Source of the DNA: Topomyia yanbarensis
Taxonomy: Eukaryota; Arthropoda; Insecta; Diptera; Culicidae
Direction: 5' to 3'
DNA: 64,000 bases
Assembly: GCF_030247195.1 (NCBI RefSeq)
Contig: NC_080672.1
Span: forward strand, 388,261,037-388,325,036
Made by a program: the position numbers and the translations under genes. Below, piece by piece: positions 8,860 through 20,402 of the stretch. Within the stretch, counting starts at the first letter, position 1, and each line of letters begins with the position of its first letter. A model generated the notes under the pieces. That model did no database searches and was not told where the DNA came from. It saw only the letters and a list, made by a program, of their open reading frames with translations.

Positions 8860-10860
8860 ATTTTTTCCGATTAATACCAGTCAGCGAAAACGGGAGAAAA
8901 AAGTTCGAAACGAAGGATAATTTTCATTTTGTTAGATTCAATTTTCCGTTTTACTGCTTACGAAAGCAATTAAAATTAAAAATTCTATCCATTTGCTGAA
9001 TCTACCGCGAAGCTTTCCCCCGGGAATGGGGTCTTTTTCATCCGAGTAGCGCGGGTTCAGCTAGAACATACATCGGCACACAAGAACTGTGTGCGCTTCT
9101 TTGTATCCCACCGTCAGTAACAACTCTTGACAGACCCTGATGGTAGTATCTCGGAATCAGGTATACATTTTCGAAAGCATCGCTTCGGCGATAGACGGGA
9201 GATACCGAAACATCCAGGTTGAAAATTATATTCTGTACCTCCGGGGGGGGGGGGGGGGGGGGGGGGTTTGTCCTGGTTACGAGGGGAGGGAAAAAAGCTG
9301 CACCAGTGTACTAATGACTAATCTTCTGTGGGAATGTAAAATTTTCAATTCAGATTACTATTCAATTTCGCCACATTTCACGTACGAATGGAAGATTGAG
9401 TTTCTCGTTACAGTCATACCCCTGGGGTATGTTCGAGATTGAGCTACCATTTGCATCACGATAGGATGGTTGGTAGCGGGAAAGTGAATACTGCTACTGG
9501 AGCTGGTACCTACGCTTGATGTTCGGTGTTAGTAATTACAAGCACTGGATACTGTAATTCAGCATAAATTTGGTTATGACTTCTAGAGTAGAATTTGTTC
9601 GGATGCCGTTTACTTTAATTTAAAACCGTAGGTTAACTTTACTCGTATATCATGATGTAGTAAATCACTGAAGGACTGGTTAACCAAAAGGGCGTTCAAA
9701 TCTGAAAATGACATTTTTATTGAGCCTTCTTTTTCAACTGATTCCTTAAAAATGGGGCAAACATTTAAAACAAGCAAGTCATTAGCAGCATAAAAAAGCT
9801 TCGCTTTACTCCAAATTATTTACCAGTGCCAGCGAAGGCTAAATGACCAAAAGTTAGACCAGCGAAATTGTCGTAAATATTATAGTGTTGGAACGAGGCG
9901 AATGCATTTCCAATTCAGATAGTTTGCAGCGCTAAAAAAATTAAACGTTTTTCCAATCTTCTGCAGCAATCTCGACCCACTTTTACGTATGCCAATTTTC
10001 GCAGAAACCATAAACATTAAATTATAGGACTTTTATGTGTCTCCTCAGCTCGTCGGTTTTATATTCAATCCCTGCTGGCGGTTCTTTCACTGAGAATAGA
10101 TTTACGACCTTGAATAAATTTAACTCCTTTTTCCGTTCATTCCGACGCTAGTAGTGCCGCACGGAAGATGGGCCAAAATACTGGACCTCTGCACCCCCGC
10201 TGTAGACAATTTTGTTGGGACCGGGGGAATTCGCTCCCGAGGGAACCGAGCGGGAGAAGCAACAAATTAAAAAAAACCGAAAACTATAAACCACTTTAGT
10301 GAAAATACAACAGAAAGCGAAAAATCCGACTCTCCAACCCGTTTAGCTTCTTCTTATTGGATTGCTTCTTGGTTCGACCTGCAGCTGCCAGCCAGCTGCA
10401 GCAACCAGCAGGCAACGGCAACGAGCGGGAAAACTTTACCATCGTCTTGCATTCATCGTTCGCTCTGTAGCACACCGAGTGTCCATTCAGCGAACTGGGA
10501 AATCCTTTCAGCACTGTCTGCACTGTGCATAGTGCGCGCCAAACCGTATTCCGGTTCTTTCATCGCCGCGCCAGGGGAAAGATTTACAATTTAGATCAGT
10601 TTTCCATTGGCTCTCGAATTGCGAATGCAAGGATCAAGCCAACGGGAATGCCGATTGATATCGGAAATCCGAGGGACACCGTGCGCGGTATGCAGGTGGG
10701 AATTTCCCATAAATCGGTGCACAATGTCCCTACCCCAGATAAGATGTTTTGTCAATGCTGGTGCATAACTTGATTAACGAAGGTATTAGCAAAGGCAGCC
10801 TGCAGGAATGAAAAAAACCTCGAAGAATCGACTGTATGGTAATTGAGTGTTCTAGTCCGT
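8860..10860. other. Non-coding stretch with a 24-G homopolymer
   Basis: No gene supported. A pure run of 24 G occupies 9243-9266. The part at 10140-10760 is richer in GC and CpG (for example 10370-10430, CAGCTGCCAGCCAGCTGCAG) and shows no repeat structure. It could be unique host sequence, but the open frames there have no recognisable domain. Confidence 0.35.
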
Positions 10861-11998
10861 CCATAACGTGTAGGTAGTGGCGTTAGTAGAATTAAAGAAA
10901 GTGTTTGGTTGATAATTGGTAACAGCTCAAAAATGAAAAAAAAACGAATAATTTTAATAGCGATGCATCCATTTTGTTGAAAATAAGAAGTTTGAAATCA
11001 GGCATCAGAACTTAATGACTCAGATGGCACGTTCATCATATTATACGGAAATATGTGTTTTGACACACAATGTCCTAAAACTCTCTACTGATCAAAGTTT
11101 TACTTTATTTAAAAAGACTGTACACTGATAGAATATATTCGTAAATCGCTAGGAATTAGTTTCGTACAGACAATTTTCATTGAATATATGAATTTTTCGT
11201 ACATATGATGAATCCTTCCTAGTTCAATTGAAACACTTTTATTTTTTATTACGAGTTTTTCGTGAAAACCACGATACGACTTTCGTTGGCTTATTACGAA
11301 ACAGCTTCATTTGGCAAACGAATTGTTCACTGATATTTACGAATATATTTACAATATTTACGAGCACCATTCGTCAAACCGTCAACGTCAAAAGAGCTTC
11401 AATAGAGGTAGAATATGGAGTCATTGTTGCTATACGTAAGATATATGTTGACGACGGTTTCGGTCTGACAATGTAGTAGCCGTATCCGTGTGCGCCGATT
11501 TCAGGTAGATTTCCTGAACCTATTTTGCTTCCAGTTGATCCGAAATCCAGAGCAGTACAGATTCAGTCGTGCCAACACGAACTGTTCGTTAGTTTTGTAT
11601 GAATAAGTTTGAGTTTTTCTCTGCCGGAGCAATGTCAAAATAATATGCTATTAAATATGAAAACTTCTCTTAATGAACGAAATGAATTCGTGCGACCAAC
11701 GAAATCGTTCGTAATATTCACAAACGTTTATTAAAATAAACAAAACATTTCGTTTCATGCTCGAAAAATAATGTCGTTATCCACGTTAACATTCGTGCAT
11801 TAAATGTGTAAAATTTACGGAAGCTTTCGTTCACCAAGCGGCCATTCTTGTTCATGAAATGAACGAAACCTGCTATTTACAATGCACTAAAATACCTCGT
11901 TGCAGAAAACGACGAATGAACTAGTGCATTGCATAGTCAATTTCAGTACGAATTTGAACTCAAAGTTTCAGGAATCCGTAGCTTGTAACCCGGACCGA
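10861..11998. repeat. TTCGT/ACGAA-rich stretch, possible foldback transposon
   Basis: From about 11140 to 11960 the words TTCGT, ACGAA and CGAAA recur in both orientations at unusual density (for example TTCGTAAATCGC, GAACGAAATGAATTCG, AAACGACGAATGAAC). The pattern resembles inverted-repeat elements of mosquitoes, but I could not define terminal repeats or a target duplication. No coding content is supported. Confidence 0.3.
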
Positions 11999-11999
11999 C

Positions 12000-12553
12000 T
12001 ATCTAACAAAACCAATCTTGCCCCTTAGATTGCTCCTAAGCAGACAATTTCTGACACAGGTCTCAACAACACAGTAAGGACTGCTGTCTCCATCATAATA
12101 ATATTCTGGGAGGCCTTCCGAAACCGGAAGCCTCCCGCTCGTCCATTCAGCTCGATCAGGTGTAACAGTCTCGAATGGAATATCGAAGACCTGCATAAAT
12201 GACATGTAAGTCTGTGAGAGACTTGATATGCAGGTGATCCGTGATCCGGGATTTTATGGTCACCCGAAAAATACATATAGAGATAATGTATCCACAAGGC
12301 ACTACGTGGTACCTTCTTTTTAATGCGCACGTGTGTCCCTTTTACAAAATTTCCCTGACCCGTTTATAGAACGCAGATTGACCTTGGCCCTAACCAGTTT
12401 CTTCGAATCCCTTTCATTTAGGAAGCCGTCTACTAGCAGGGACCACAGAAGGGGCGAAAGCACTCCTCTTTGAGGATAGCCTCTAGTGGTTCGCATGGTT
12501 ATCATCTCACCTCCCAGCGATACTGTCAGAGTTCGGCAGCACAGCATTTCCAT
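12000..12553 (-). pseudogene. LOA/R1-type non-LTR retrotransposon fragment (RT and RNase H remnants)
   Basis: On the minus strand, 12400-12550 encodes GVLSPLLWSLLVDGFLNE, the RT block after the PQG motif; it reads PQRG here instead of the usual PQGG. About 200 bases further on, 12060-12170 encodes EWTSGRLPVSEGLPEYYYDG, which resembles the RNase H entry motif (EGLxWYTDGS) with a damaged active site. The expected sequence between them is missing. This is a deleted, frameshifted copy. Confidence 0.6.
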
Positions 12554-13847
12554 AATTCATTCGACAATGGAACATTTTGATTCAGCAGCACGTTGAATCG
12601 ATTCAACGGCAGTATTGTCGAAGGTTTCCTTAATACCGATACAGAGGGTCCTTTATTTCGCAACCGTTTCGACAGTATTACATGTAAGTAGGGGTTCTTG
12701 TTTGCCTGGTGGACCCTTCTTTTCAGGGCGGCCTAGGTGCTTCCATCAGAATTTCGGATCTTCGTATGTAAACAAACAAAAAAGTAAACAAACAAATAAT
12801 TACCATGTATTTTTCCTCAACTCAACGGTTGCTTCCGACCGACCGGGACTACAATGGCCGTGTGGTCCTGTGGTCGTTGGCTGCTGCGACAGCGGTCCTT
12901 AACAATTGGCCAGGGAGGTGAGCTTTGCTCCTTTGTCGGAACCTCCCTAGCGACGGTGGTGACGAATCATCTGATGATACGTAGGGGTTAGATATTTTTA
13001 ACATAGAGTGTGTATGCGAAGCTTGAAAGAAATCGGTTAAGTAGTTTTTGAATGGCAAGTAACATCGCAAATCATTCTACAAAAAGCTGCGTTACCGAGT
13101 CGTTTGTCGTTATTTTTGCATAGAAGAATTACACCTTGTTATTGAAATGATACACTATAATATACAAAAGTTTTAATAAATTCGCAAAGTTCTAAAAAAA
13201 TTAGCAAAAATGTGTTTTTTCTTTCAGGCTGAAACCTTTACCCCCCCCCCCCCCCCCCTCCCTTTAAGTTAATTGTCTATAAATAAAAACTCGCTCATCG
13301 AAAAATTGCATACAATTCAATATTTGCTAAATTTTTTTTAGAGAATGCGTTGAGTTTATACAAAAACTCAATGTGATTAACAACGACGAACATATTTTTG
13401 GAAAGCAGAAAATGATGAAAAATGACGCTTTGCGTTTGTCTCTAGCAGGTCAGGATCGGGTTTTATGACCATTTTTGTTGTATTATCAATTGTATAAATT
13501 GCCTCTACGCAATAATAAAGATTTCAAAATATTTCAGGCTAGTGGCTATTAATGATGTATATTTGAGTTGTATAAGAGGACTCGCTCTGGAGTTGTGAAC
13601 TTTCGTAGTGAAGAAAAGTGAGATTAATGCGCAAAAACCTTTTTTTCGGTCACGATCACATTATTTCGAAACTGTCAAATTTGGATGTTTAGTATCTTTG
13701 AAGAATATTACATCGTAAAGCAGCACCTCTTGTAATAAACTAATTCTGGCGGTTAATCCTCCTAGAAGTAATATATAAAGTATTTATTCTTCAAACAGTT
13801 CTTATTCGAGATTTAATGGTTTCAGTAATGTTTTCGGAAAAACTTTG
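12554..13847. other. Non-coding stretch with an 18-C homopolymer
   Basis: No supported gene. A run of 18 C lies at 13241-13258. The remainder is AT-rich and shows no clear domain or repeat boundary. Confidence 0.35.
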
Positions 13848-14009
13848 GGTAAGGGGCGAGAAAAGTGTAGTGGTAAGTCGACAAGGTACGCAGCTCGCCT
13901 TGGTTCGATTCCCAATCCCCGCACATAAGGTTAGAAATTTTTCTATTCTGAAAAAAGAACTGAATGACCCTAGTGACCCTAAGGCCTCTAATTTCGAAAT
14001 GAATGAAAA
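13848..14009 (+). mobile_element. tRNA-derived SINE, Feilai-like
   Basis: A pol III promoter is visible: an A-box-like AGTGTAGTGGTAAGTCG near 13864-13880 and a B box, GGTTCGATTCC, at about 13902-13912. After the tRNA-like head comes GCACATAAGGTTAGAAATTT and then GACCCTAAGGCCTCTAATT, a body like that of the mosquito Feilai SINE family (recalled, not searched). The copy ends in an A-run. The 10-bp direct repeat AAAAACTTTG at 13838-13847 and 14010-14019 is read as the target duplication. The open frame running through it is not a gene. Confidence 0.8.
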
Positions 14010-14019
14010 AAAAACTTTG

Positions 14020-14629
14020 TAGAAGACATCCATAACTAATTTTATTGAAGACATGAATACTCCGTGGATTCAGAATATCGGAATATATTGGAATAAATAT
14101 GAGAGAAAACTTTTTAAAGAAGTAAGTCTGATATTACTGCAATTGATCAATCTCTTCTGCTGTGTAGAAACAATAAAATTCACATTCTATTGAAGGTAAT
14201 CTCTGAAGCTTATAATAAAAAGTTTTATTGCAAAGAAGTGGTTTGAGGAAATCCCATATATATCGTTTTATATCTTTTGTGTAGCTTTCATAATTTCAAC
14301 CAAGTTGTTTAAAATGACAAAATCAGCAACTTTGCTAAAGATACCAGGTCCCTAACAATTTTTGAAGAGTTATTTCTCCATATTTACTTCTAGGAGATTT
14401 AATCACAAACATCAAAAAACGCGCTTTGTTGTTGAAAGCCTCTTCGAAACATTATAAACGGTATCTATTGGACTGATTTTGTTTTTAAACTTTCACTAAA
14501 TTATCAAACTTAATATAAAAGCATTTTCAAAAATTCAACGATTTTTATCAACCCCCTCCCAACCAAATTTCTGGCTACGCAATTGATTACATAATATGCT
14601 GATTGCGATTTATATGAGAATTTCAAGCG
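14020..14629. other. AT-rich stretch without recognisable features
   Basis: No gene, inverted repeat or tandem array recognised. Confidence 0.35.
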
Positions 14630-14815
14630 AAGCTGCACTCTAAAACCCGTAACTCCGGAACCGGAGGTCGGAATTTAATGAAATTCAATGGCAGCCTATG
14701 GGAACATTGTACCTTTCATTTGAGACTAAGTTTGATCAAATCGGTCAGCTGTCTCCGAGTATTCGATGTGTATTTGTTGGTAACATACACACATACACAT
14801 ACAATGCGGGGAGAC
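14630..14815 (+). repeat. Dispersed mosquito-type repeat, copy A
   Basis: This copy shares ACTCCGGAACCGGAGG, then ATTCAATGGCAGCCTATGGG, then GTACCTTTCATTTGAGACTAA, then ATCGGTCAGC and an ACATACACAC tract with the copy at 53050-53290. A third, shorter copy is at 54651-54870. It is probably a non-coding transposon end; the family was not identified. Confidence 0.6.
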
Positions 14816-14949
14816 GGGCCATCTTGCGAGAGGCACGCACACAGAGGCCGAAGTGCTTGCTTTGCACCCCAGCCAGCGGGCGGAAACGACTATTAGACGG
14901 GTGGCCTTAAATGCCCTGCCTAAGAAGGCGATTGTAGGCCAACGGTAAT

Positions 14950-15285
14950 GGAGCTAACCCAGATAAATCTGAATTACTGTGCGGTGTCACAGCAACTGTT
15001 GTGAAAGTCTACGACAGAAACAATGTGTGATCATTGCAGCATTTTGGGAAACGCAGTTTTTGTCCGAGCACGGATGCTTCCGGAAGTACTTGCATCGGTT
15101 TGGACATGCTTCGTCACCCCTTTGCCCGGAGTGTGTGGACGTGCAAGAGACACCGGAACACGTGGTATTTGAATGCCCTAGGTTCGAAGAAGTTCGTAGG
15201 GTTATGCCTGCTGCGACATGGACGATATCATTGAAAAGATGTGCCACGACTAGCATACCTGGAATGCAGTCGACAGAGTGATTAC
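14950..15285 (+). pseudogene. R1-type non-LTR retrotransposon, C-terminal zinc-finger fragment
   Basis: The frame at 15057-15230 encodes FLSEHGCFRKYLHRFGHA, then CPECVDVQETPEHVVFECPRF. This is the C-terminal CCHC-like cluster of R1-clade ORF2. The same motif (FLSGHGCFRQYLHRFGHAEV) occurs in the minus-strand R1 copy at 41307-41993. The upstream RT is absent, so this is a severely truncated copy whose 3' UTR may be the GC-rich repeat that follows. Confidence 0.7.
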
Positions 15286-15329
15286 GAATATACTATAGTA
15301 TACGAGCTGCAGAGGAAGTGACGAAGGGA

Positions 15330-16380
15330 CCAACACAGTAGCGCCATTGGCTAGAAAGCCGCCGTGAAACCACAAAGCGGGATTCGAGAGAAAAAGTTGA
15401 GTAGTACGCGATGTTGCACTGGATTCGGGTCGACGGGGTACCAGCGAACCGGACGTCAGGCTTCACCGGAATCGCCAGATCGACCTCGTCACCCTACAAG
15501 GTAGTTCGTTAGTAGGCTAGGTCCCCCGCCGGAAACTAGATCGAGTAGATCGGAACGAAGCGGGAAGCTAAATGACTCACGGAAATGAACATCGGTATCG
15601 GGAGAAATCTACCGCTCGGTTTCGAGAGAATTTCTCTCGCTGGGGAATTCTCCGTCGGAATAGGCTAGATCCATCATCGGGGACTAGACCGAGTAGTTCG
15701 CGAATGAGTAAGGGCGGGAGTTGAATGGCTTATCGGGGCGAAAGCGAAATAGAATGAGAGAGGCCAAAGGGCCTAAAGGAGTTGAGGTGCTAAATGACAC
15801 CGGGCAAGGAGCCAAAGGGTTCAAGAAATCGAGGTACTTAAACCAAAGAAGAATCGATATCGGGAGAACTTCCTTCGCCGGGGAACTCTCTGCCGACGAA
15901 AGCTAGATTCACCGCCGGGGACTAGTCTGAGTAGACCGCAACTACACACCACCAGTCGCGGGTCGTCGGGGCACCAGCAAACCGGACGCCCTGCTCCACC
16001 GGAATCGCCGAACGGACCTAAACAGCTGGCTGCTTGTAGGCTGTCGGAGTAGGCTAGGTCCACCGTCGAGGACTAGACCTAGTAGTTTGCGAAGAAATCG
16101 GGAACTCAACGAGTAAATGGCGGTGAATGGTGCGAGAAGGGAGTTGCGGTGCTAACTGGTACAAGCGAGCCGAGTTGTGGTGCTGAATGGCACAAGGGAA
16201 GCCCAAGGGCTCGGTGAGTTGGACAATCTGAAGTTTGCCACCCAGATTGTCTTCGTAGGGGAGGAGCACTATGTCTCGACGAACGGCCAGCTTTTCGACA
16301 GTCTGTGCGGATGGTGGAGAACTGGTGGTGTACCGAGGAGTGGTGCTGTAACTCTACTGAAGGAACTAACTACTAAGTAG
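15330..16380 (+). repeat. GC-rich imperfect tandem repeats, probably the 3' UTR of the R1-type copy
   Basis: A block of the form GTAGGCTAGGTCC-(C/A)CCG-CGG-ACTAGA-CGAGTAG recurs at about 15512, 15660, 15897 and 16036. A second block, ACCAGC(G/A)AACCGGACG followed by CACCGGAATCGCC, occurs at about 15441 and 15971. A third, GGTGCTAAATGRCAC-type, block recurs at 15787, 16147 and 16171. The spacing is irregular (roughly 140-240 bases). Position directly after an R1 C-terminus suggests UTR repeats. The open frames inside are not supported as genes. Confidence 0.55.
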
Positions 16381-16399
16381 TTGAGTTAAAGTGAAAAAC

Positions 16400-16830
16400 C
16401 CCAAACTAATACGTGCCAGTTCTGTGAACAAACGGCACACTACGGATAACCCTACCCAGAAACAGACGAGGAAAGTTTACCTGCAGAAAGAAATGCCAAT
16501 ATCCGAGCTCCAATATCCAACCTGAACCACAAACGGTTGCCAAATTTGTGGCTGCTGTTCAGGCTATAATGACAACTGTAAGAGCTGCGTCAAGTACTTC
16601 AAACTTAATAACTAATACCACCAGTGAAGAAGCTACCACCAAAGATGGAGAGTTCACACTCGTGACCCGCCAGAGCAAGAAATCAGGAAGAACATGTGAT
16701 CGCGAGTATCAAGGCAGTAATCAAGATGACGATACGGGCATAAACAACAGCGAGAGAGACATGGACGACCCCGAAGTTGTCGAGAAGACTCTAAATAAAA
16801 TTTATTGTTATTTTTTTTATTTGTAAATAT
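16400..16830 (+). pseudogene. Possible ORF1-like retrotransposon scrap
   Basis: The frame at 16548-16826 (92 residues) contains DGEFTLVTRQSKKS, which resembles the linker found in Gag-like ORF1 proteins of insect non-LTR elements, followed by an acidic stretch. It is terminated by an A/T-rich tail (AATAAAATTTATTG). No zinc knuckle is present. The assignment is weak. Confidence 0.3.
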
Positions 16831-17488
16831 ATAAGAGACTCACGACTCCTAACGCATTGAGCCGTATCAAATGAACCAATTAAAAAACGTCAGGTGCTAA
16901 GATTTTATTTTATCTTTTGTCACTGCATCTTTGGTCATCTCATCCTTCTGCGCACTCACCAAAACTGTTGTTCCACTATGGTAAATTCGACTAGATCTTT
17001 AAAGTCTCTGACATTGACTTGGAAACCCTCTGGAGACGTTCTTATGGTGTTATAGTGGAATTAACCGCAAGAAATCTGTCTTAACACGCTTAATCCTCGC
17101 GGTAATAGAACAATAAGGACCAAGTCTAATCGAGATACGCTAATTTATCTCAAGCCGAAAAGTTCTGGAAGTTCCGCAGGGTAAACTTTAGCTTCTTTAT
17201 TAAACATTCAGGTTCATTGCCTTCGGCCAAATATTCATTGAGCGCATTGTCCTAGTCGGCTTCGGTTGGACACCTTTTTCTAACCTCGCCACTGCCAATA
17301 AGCCGGGCAAATTCAACAACCACAGTTTTTGTGAAAATTTGAAGGAACAGCTCATGATTCTAAGAAGGAAATACAAAAAATTGATTTTTCAATAAACACA
17401 TCAATCATGTGACGAGCGTTACAATACGTTATGGCACGAAATGGTTTCTGCTCATGCTGCCGATTGCTATTGGCCGCTATGTCTGAGC
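16831..17488. other. Non-coding stretch
   Basis: No gene or bounded repeat recognised. Confidence 0.35.
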
Positions 17489-17496
17489 TCCTTAAG

Positions 17497-17889
17497 GGCC
17501 CTCATTAGTCAGATTAAAAAAAATCGATATTTTTCTTTGTTTTATTAGTTAGAGTTATTATCTGAGAATATTTTTTCCAAGTTTTAGGGTATAGCTGATT
17601 AACATCTCATCCCAGTAAGTTTTTTTAATATGATTTTTTTCCTTCTCAAATCTTTAAAGTCCCATTATATTTTCGTGCAGAATCCTTCAGAAAATGAGTT
17701 TTTGTTTCAGGTAAACATTACAGGCTAAATCTTGCATGGAGTTTGAGTTGTCCGCGCGAGATTTTTTATAAATCCAAGCATTTTTTGTGCGGTAGGTTCA
17801 AAAATACATAGAGAAAAATTTGGTTCTCTTATTTTCATGTTTAAAAATCCCAAAAAAAACACCTTTTTATGAGACGCTAATGAGGGACC
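17497..17889. mobile_element. 393-bp MITE with 8-bp target duplication
   Basis: The ends are GGCCCTCATTAG at 17497 and CTAATGAGGGACC at 17877-17889, an inverted repeat of 13 bp with one mismatch. The 8-bp direct repeat TCCTTAAG flanks it perfectly at 17489-17496 and 17890-17897. An 8-bp duplication fits hAT- or P-type transposition. The interior is AT-rich and non-coding. Confidence 0.8.
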
Positions 17890-17897
17890 TCCTTAAG

Positions 17898-19868
17898 TTA
17901 GACATAATAAAGGAAAAATATTGCTTTTATTCATGGAGTCAAACTAGCTTAGAAGTTATAAATCTATTGGGGGGTCGAATAACTGTGCGGTTTAACGACA
18001 CATTCGGTCTATTGACTCATTCGATCTAACGGCATTCGACCTCATTACCCGACACCATTTATTTTTATGTTTCATACTGATTGGAGTTAGAAATACAATT
18101 TTCTTATAGCATATGATTCTAAGTGCCATTCATAGTCAAAAAATTTCCAACATGTAGCCAGCTTCAAGATTAATTTCCTTAAAAAACTTAAATCGAGCAC
18201 GGAAACAAATCCTTTAACGTTTTCATGAATAAAAAATCATGAAACTAAATTTTTTGTCATCCTTAGAAGTCATGATAATGGCTCATCATATCATGATGAA
18301 AAAGACGAATATCATGAACTATAACAAGCACTCCCATGATTACTGATCATGGTCGCTACTTGTGTAACACATACCGGCAATGTTTGCCATGTGAGAGCCT
18401 GTTTGCCGCTATTTGGGGGTATTCATTCAACTGTTTTCCTTCAGGACATCATGAAGATAGTCAAATTATCGTGAGGTTTTAGCACTAATTTACGGAAAAA
18501 ATACAGCATACTTTATTTAAAAATTACGAAAGTTCTCATGGTGTTATGTGATATATAGAAGTGAAAATTTTCTCGCATACCAAATAGGAAATAAATACGC
18601 CATAAGTTCCCGAACCAGTCAACGGAGTAAAAATAGCAACAGTATTTAGATTATATCTATCCTATGCTGGTGGTGCAGAAGCTAAAGCATTGATCTCAAA
18701 AGGCCCTTCATTGAGGGAATATTACCAGTACGATCAGCACTACACCGCAGCTGTCCAATAGCGCGTTAGAAATCGGTTGCGAAAGCTGACAATGACTATT
18801 ATTAATAATGGCCAATTTCCCAATTAATTTGAAAATAAAGAAAATAAAATATTCGAGTATTGCTTTTTTGCGCAGAATAATAAGTACATTAGGATCTCCT
18901 CAATAATGACAGATTTGTTTAAACACGAAGAACAATTCTAATATGCTCAAACTGCAGTTATTCGTTGCATCATGCATAATTTATCATACGATGCTCAATC
19001 ATTTTCAACATAATTGGAGATTTTAAGATCTATTCACTAGGAATCTGACACGGTTTTTGAGCAAAAACTCTGGTGAATGAATGCGTCGCTTTGAAATTAA
19101 GGCTTTTGCATGAAAACTCTGCCAATTTAGTAATAAAAATTGTGAGAGATTAATCAACTTTAGTAAATAAATTATAATTGGATTGATAAATCCATAATTT
19201 GTTTTAAATTTCATAAAATAAATTGACAATTTTCAGAAAATTGGGTCATGTTACCTGGAATCAGAATCGTCATTAAAACGCCTGAAATTATACTCGTCGA
19301 CGAAAAAAGAGTAACGCATATACTGCGTTACGGACAAATAGTTCATGATATGATGCACAGAAATCATGATGTATTTTCATAACATGAAAAAACACTATAT
19401 TCCGAAAATCATGAGTCAGTTTTCTCATTTCGAGGAACGGATTTGTTCCCGTGAGGTTTCTTGATATCGTGGTATAGATACAGATCGGAGAATCGCTTAT
19501 AAGCGTATGTTAGGATAAAATAATCACTTAAAAGATTTAAGAATCTGAAAGTTTGTCCCGTGTTTGGAAAGCACTTGGTCTCCCAGTTTCCGAAATATCT
19601 ACTATTGTAAACTGAAGAACTTTTGATATTTTTGTTATAACAAGACTCGTTATCAATTCCGCCCAGCTTATTCAACGATTTTAATGAATCAACGAATTTT
19701 GGCGCGATGACATTGGGAAGTTTTTGAGACTTATCTAACATTTCGATTACAAACCCACCTTAACCATACACCAAAAAAAATCTGAATTTTATCGTTGACG
19801 TAATTGCAAACATGACACAATTCAACAAACTGTACTTTGCGACATGATGGAACATTACCGTGTTCCGT
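17898..19868. other. Non-coding stretch with CATGAT-rich inverted segments
   Basis: No gene supported. ATCATGA/TCATGAT words cluster at 18225-18360 and again at 19340-19415, in a pattern that could be the two ends of a degenerate inverted-repeat element. The boundaries are not clear. Confidence 0.3.
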
Positions 19869-19997
19869 TTAATTTTACATGAAACATATGCTTTACATGC
19901 GCAATTACATAAAATTACACTTCCTACCATTCAGAACAAACGCTGTATGTGGAGTAAAATTACATGATTTACGAAATTAAACGTCATGTAAAATTAA
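19869..19997. mobile_element. Small inverted-repeat element (MITE candidate)
   Basis: TTAATTTTACATGA at 19869-19882 is exactly mirrored by TCATGTAAAATTAA at 19984-19997, with further TTACAT/ATGTAA words inside. It is 129 bp and non-coding. No target duplication was confirmed. Confidence 0.5.
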
Positions 19998-20234
19998 AAT
20001 CAAACTTAAAACGAAGTCATTTTTGATGCTCGTATATGTCAGGGTCAGGAGACGTAAATTTACACTATTTTTTCTAGGTGTGCAAATATCTTCAAACTCC
20101 ACTTCTTTAAAATATGCATCTCGAGGGCATTTCGTCTAAGCGAAAAATGGCAGTTATTTTCTGTCACTTCCATCAAGTGTCCCCAACATGAACCCACTGA
20201 AATTTGTGAGCACTGCACGGTAATCACCACTTAC

Positions 20235-20402
20235 CTGACACTCGTAGGTACCGTGATCCCTTCGCTGCACGAACTTGATCTGCAACGTCCACGTGTTGGA
20301 ACCGGGCGTATGCAGAATCGCGAACCGTTCATCATTGGTGTACATCTGTGCTCCGGAGGACAGGATGTGCCAATCTCGCCGCCGAATCCACGAGATTTGG
20401 TT
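20235..20402 (-). CDS. dpr12: Internal exon of a Dpr-family Ig protein (dpr12-like): second half of the first Ig domain
   Basis: This 168-nt exon (56 codons, phase 0 at both ends) is bounded by an acceptor TTCCTTCCAG and a donor CAG/GTAAGT on the minus strand. It encodes strands C to F of a V-type immunoglobulin domain: NQISWIRRRDWHILSSGA, then TNDERFAILHTPGSNTWTLQ, then RRDHGTYECQ with the second disulphide Cys. SWIRRRDWHIL and D-x-G-x-YEC are signatures of Dpr proteins, neuronal cell-surface receptors that bind DIP partners. The wording closely matches remembered Drosophila Dpr12, whose partner is DIP-delta; other Dprs differ more. The first-Cys half of the domain should lie in an upstream exon (higher coordinates) that I could not find. 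Downstream exons are beyond the left edge or unrecognised. Confidence 0.88.

Noticed and set aside
12849..13070. Minus-strand 73-codon frame
   Set aside because: No domain, no splice signals and no similarity to neighbouring elements that I recognise.
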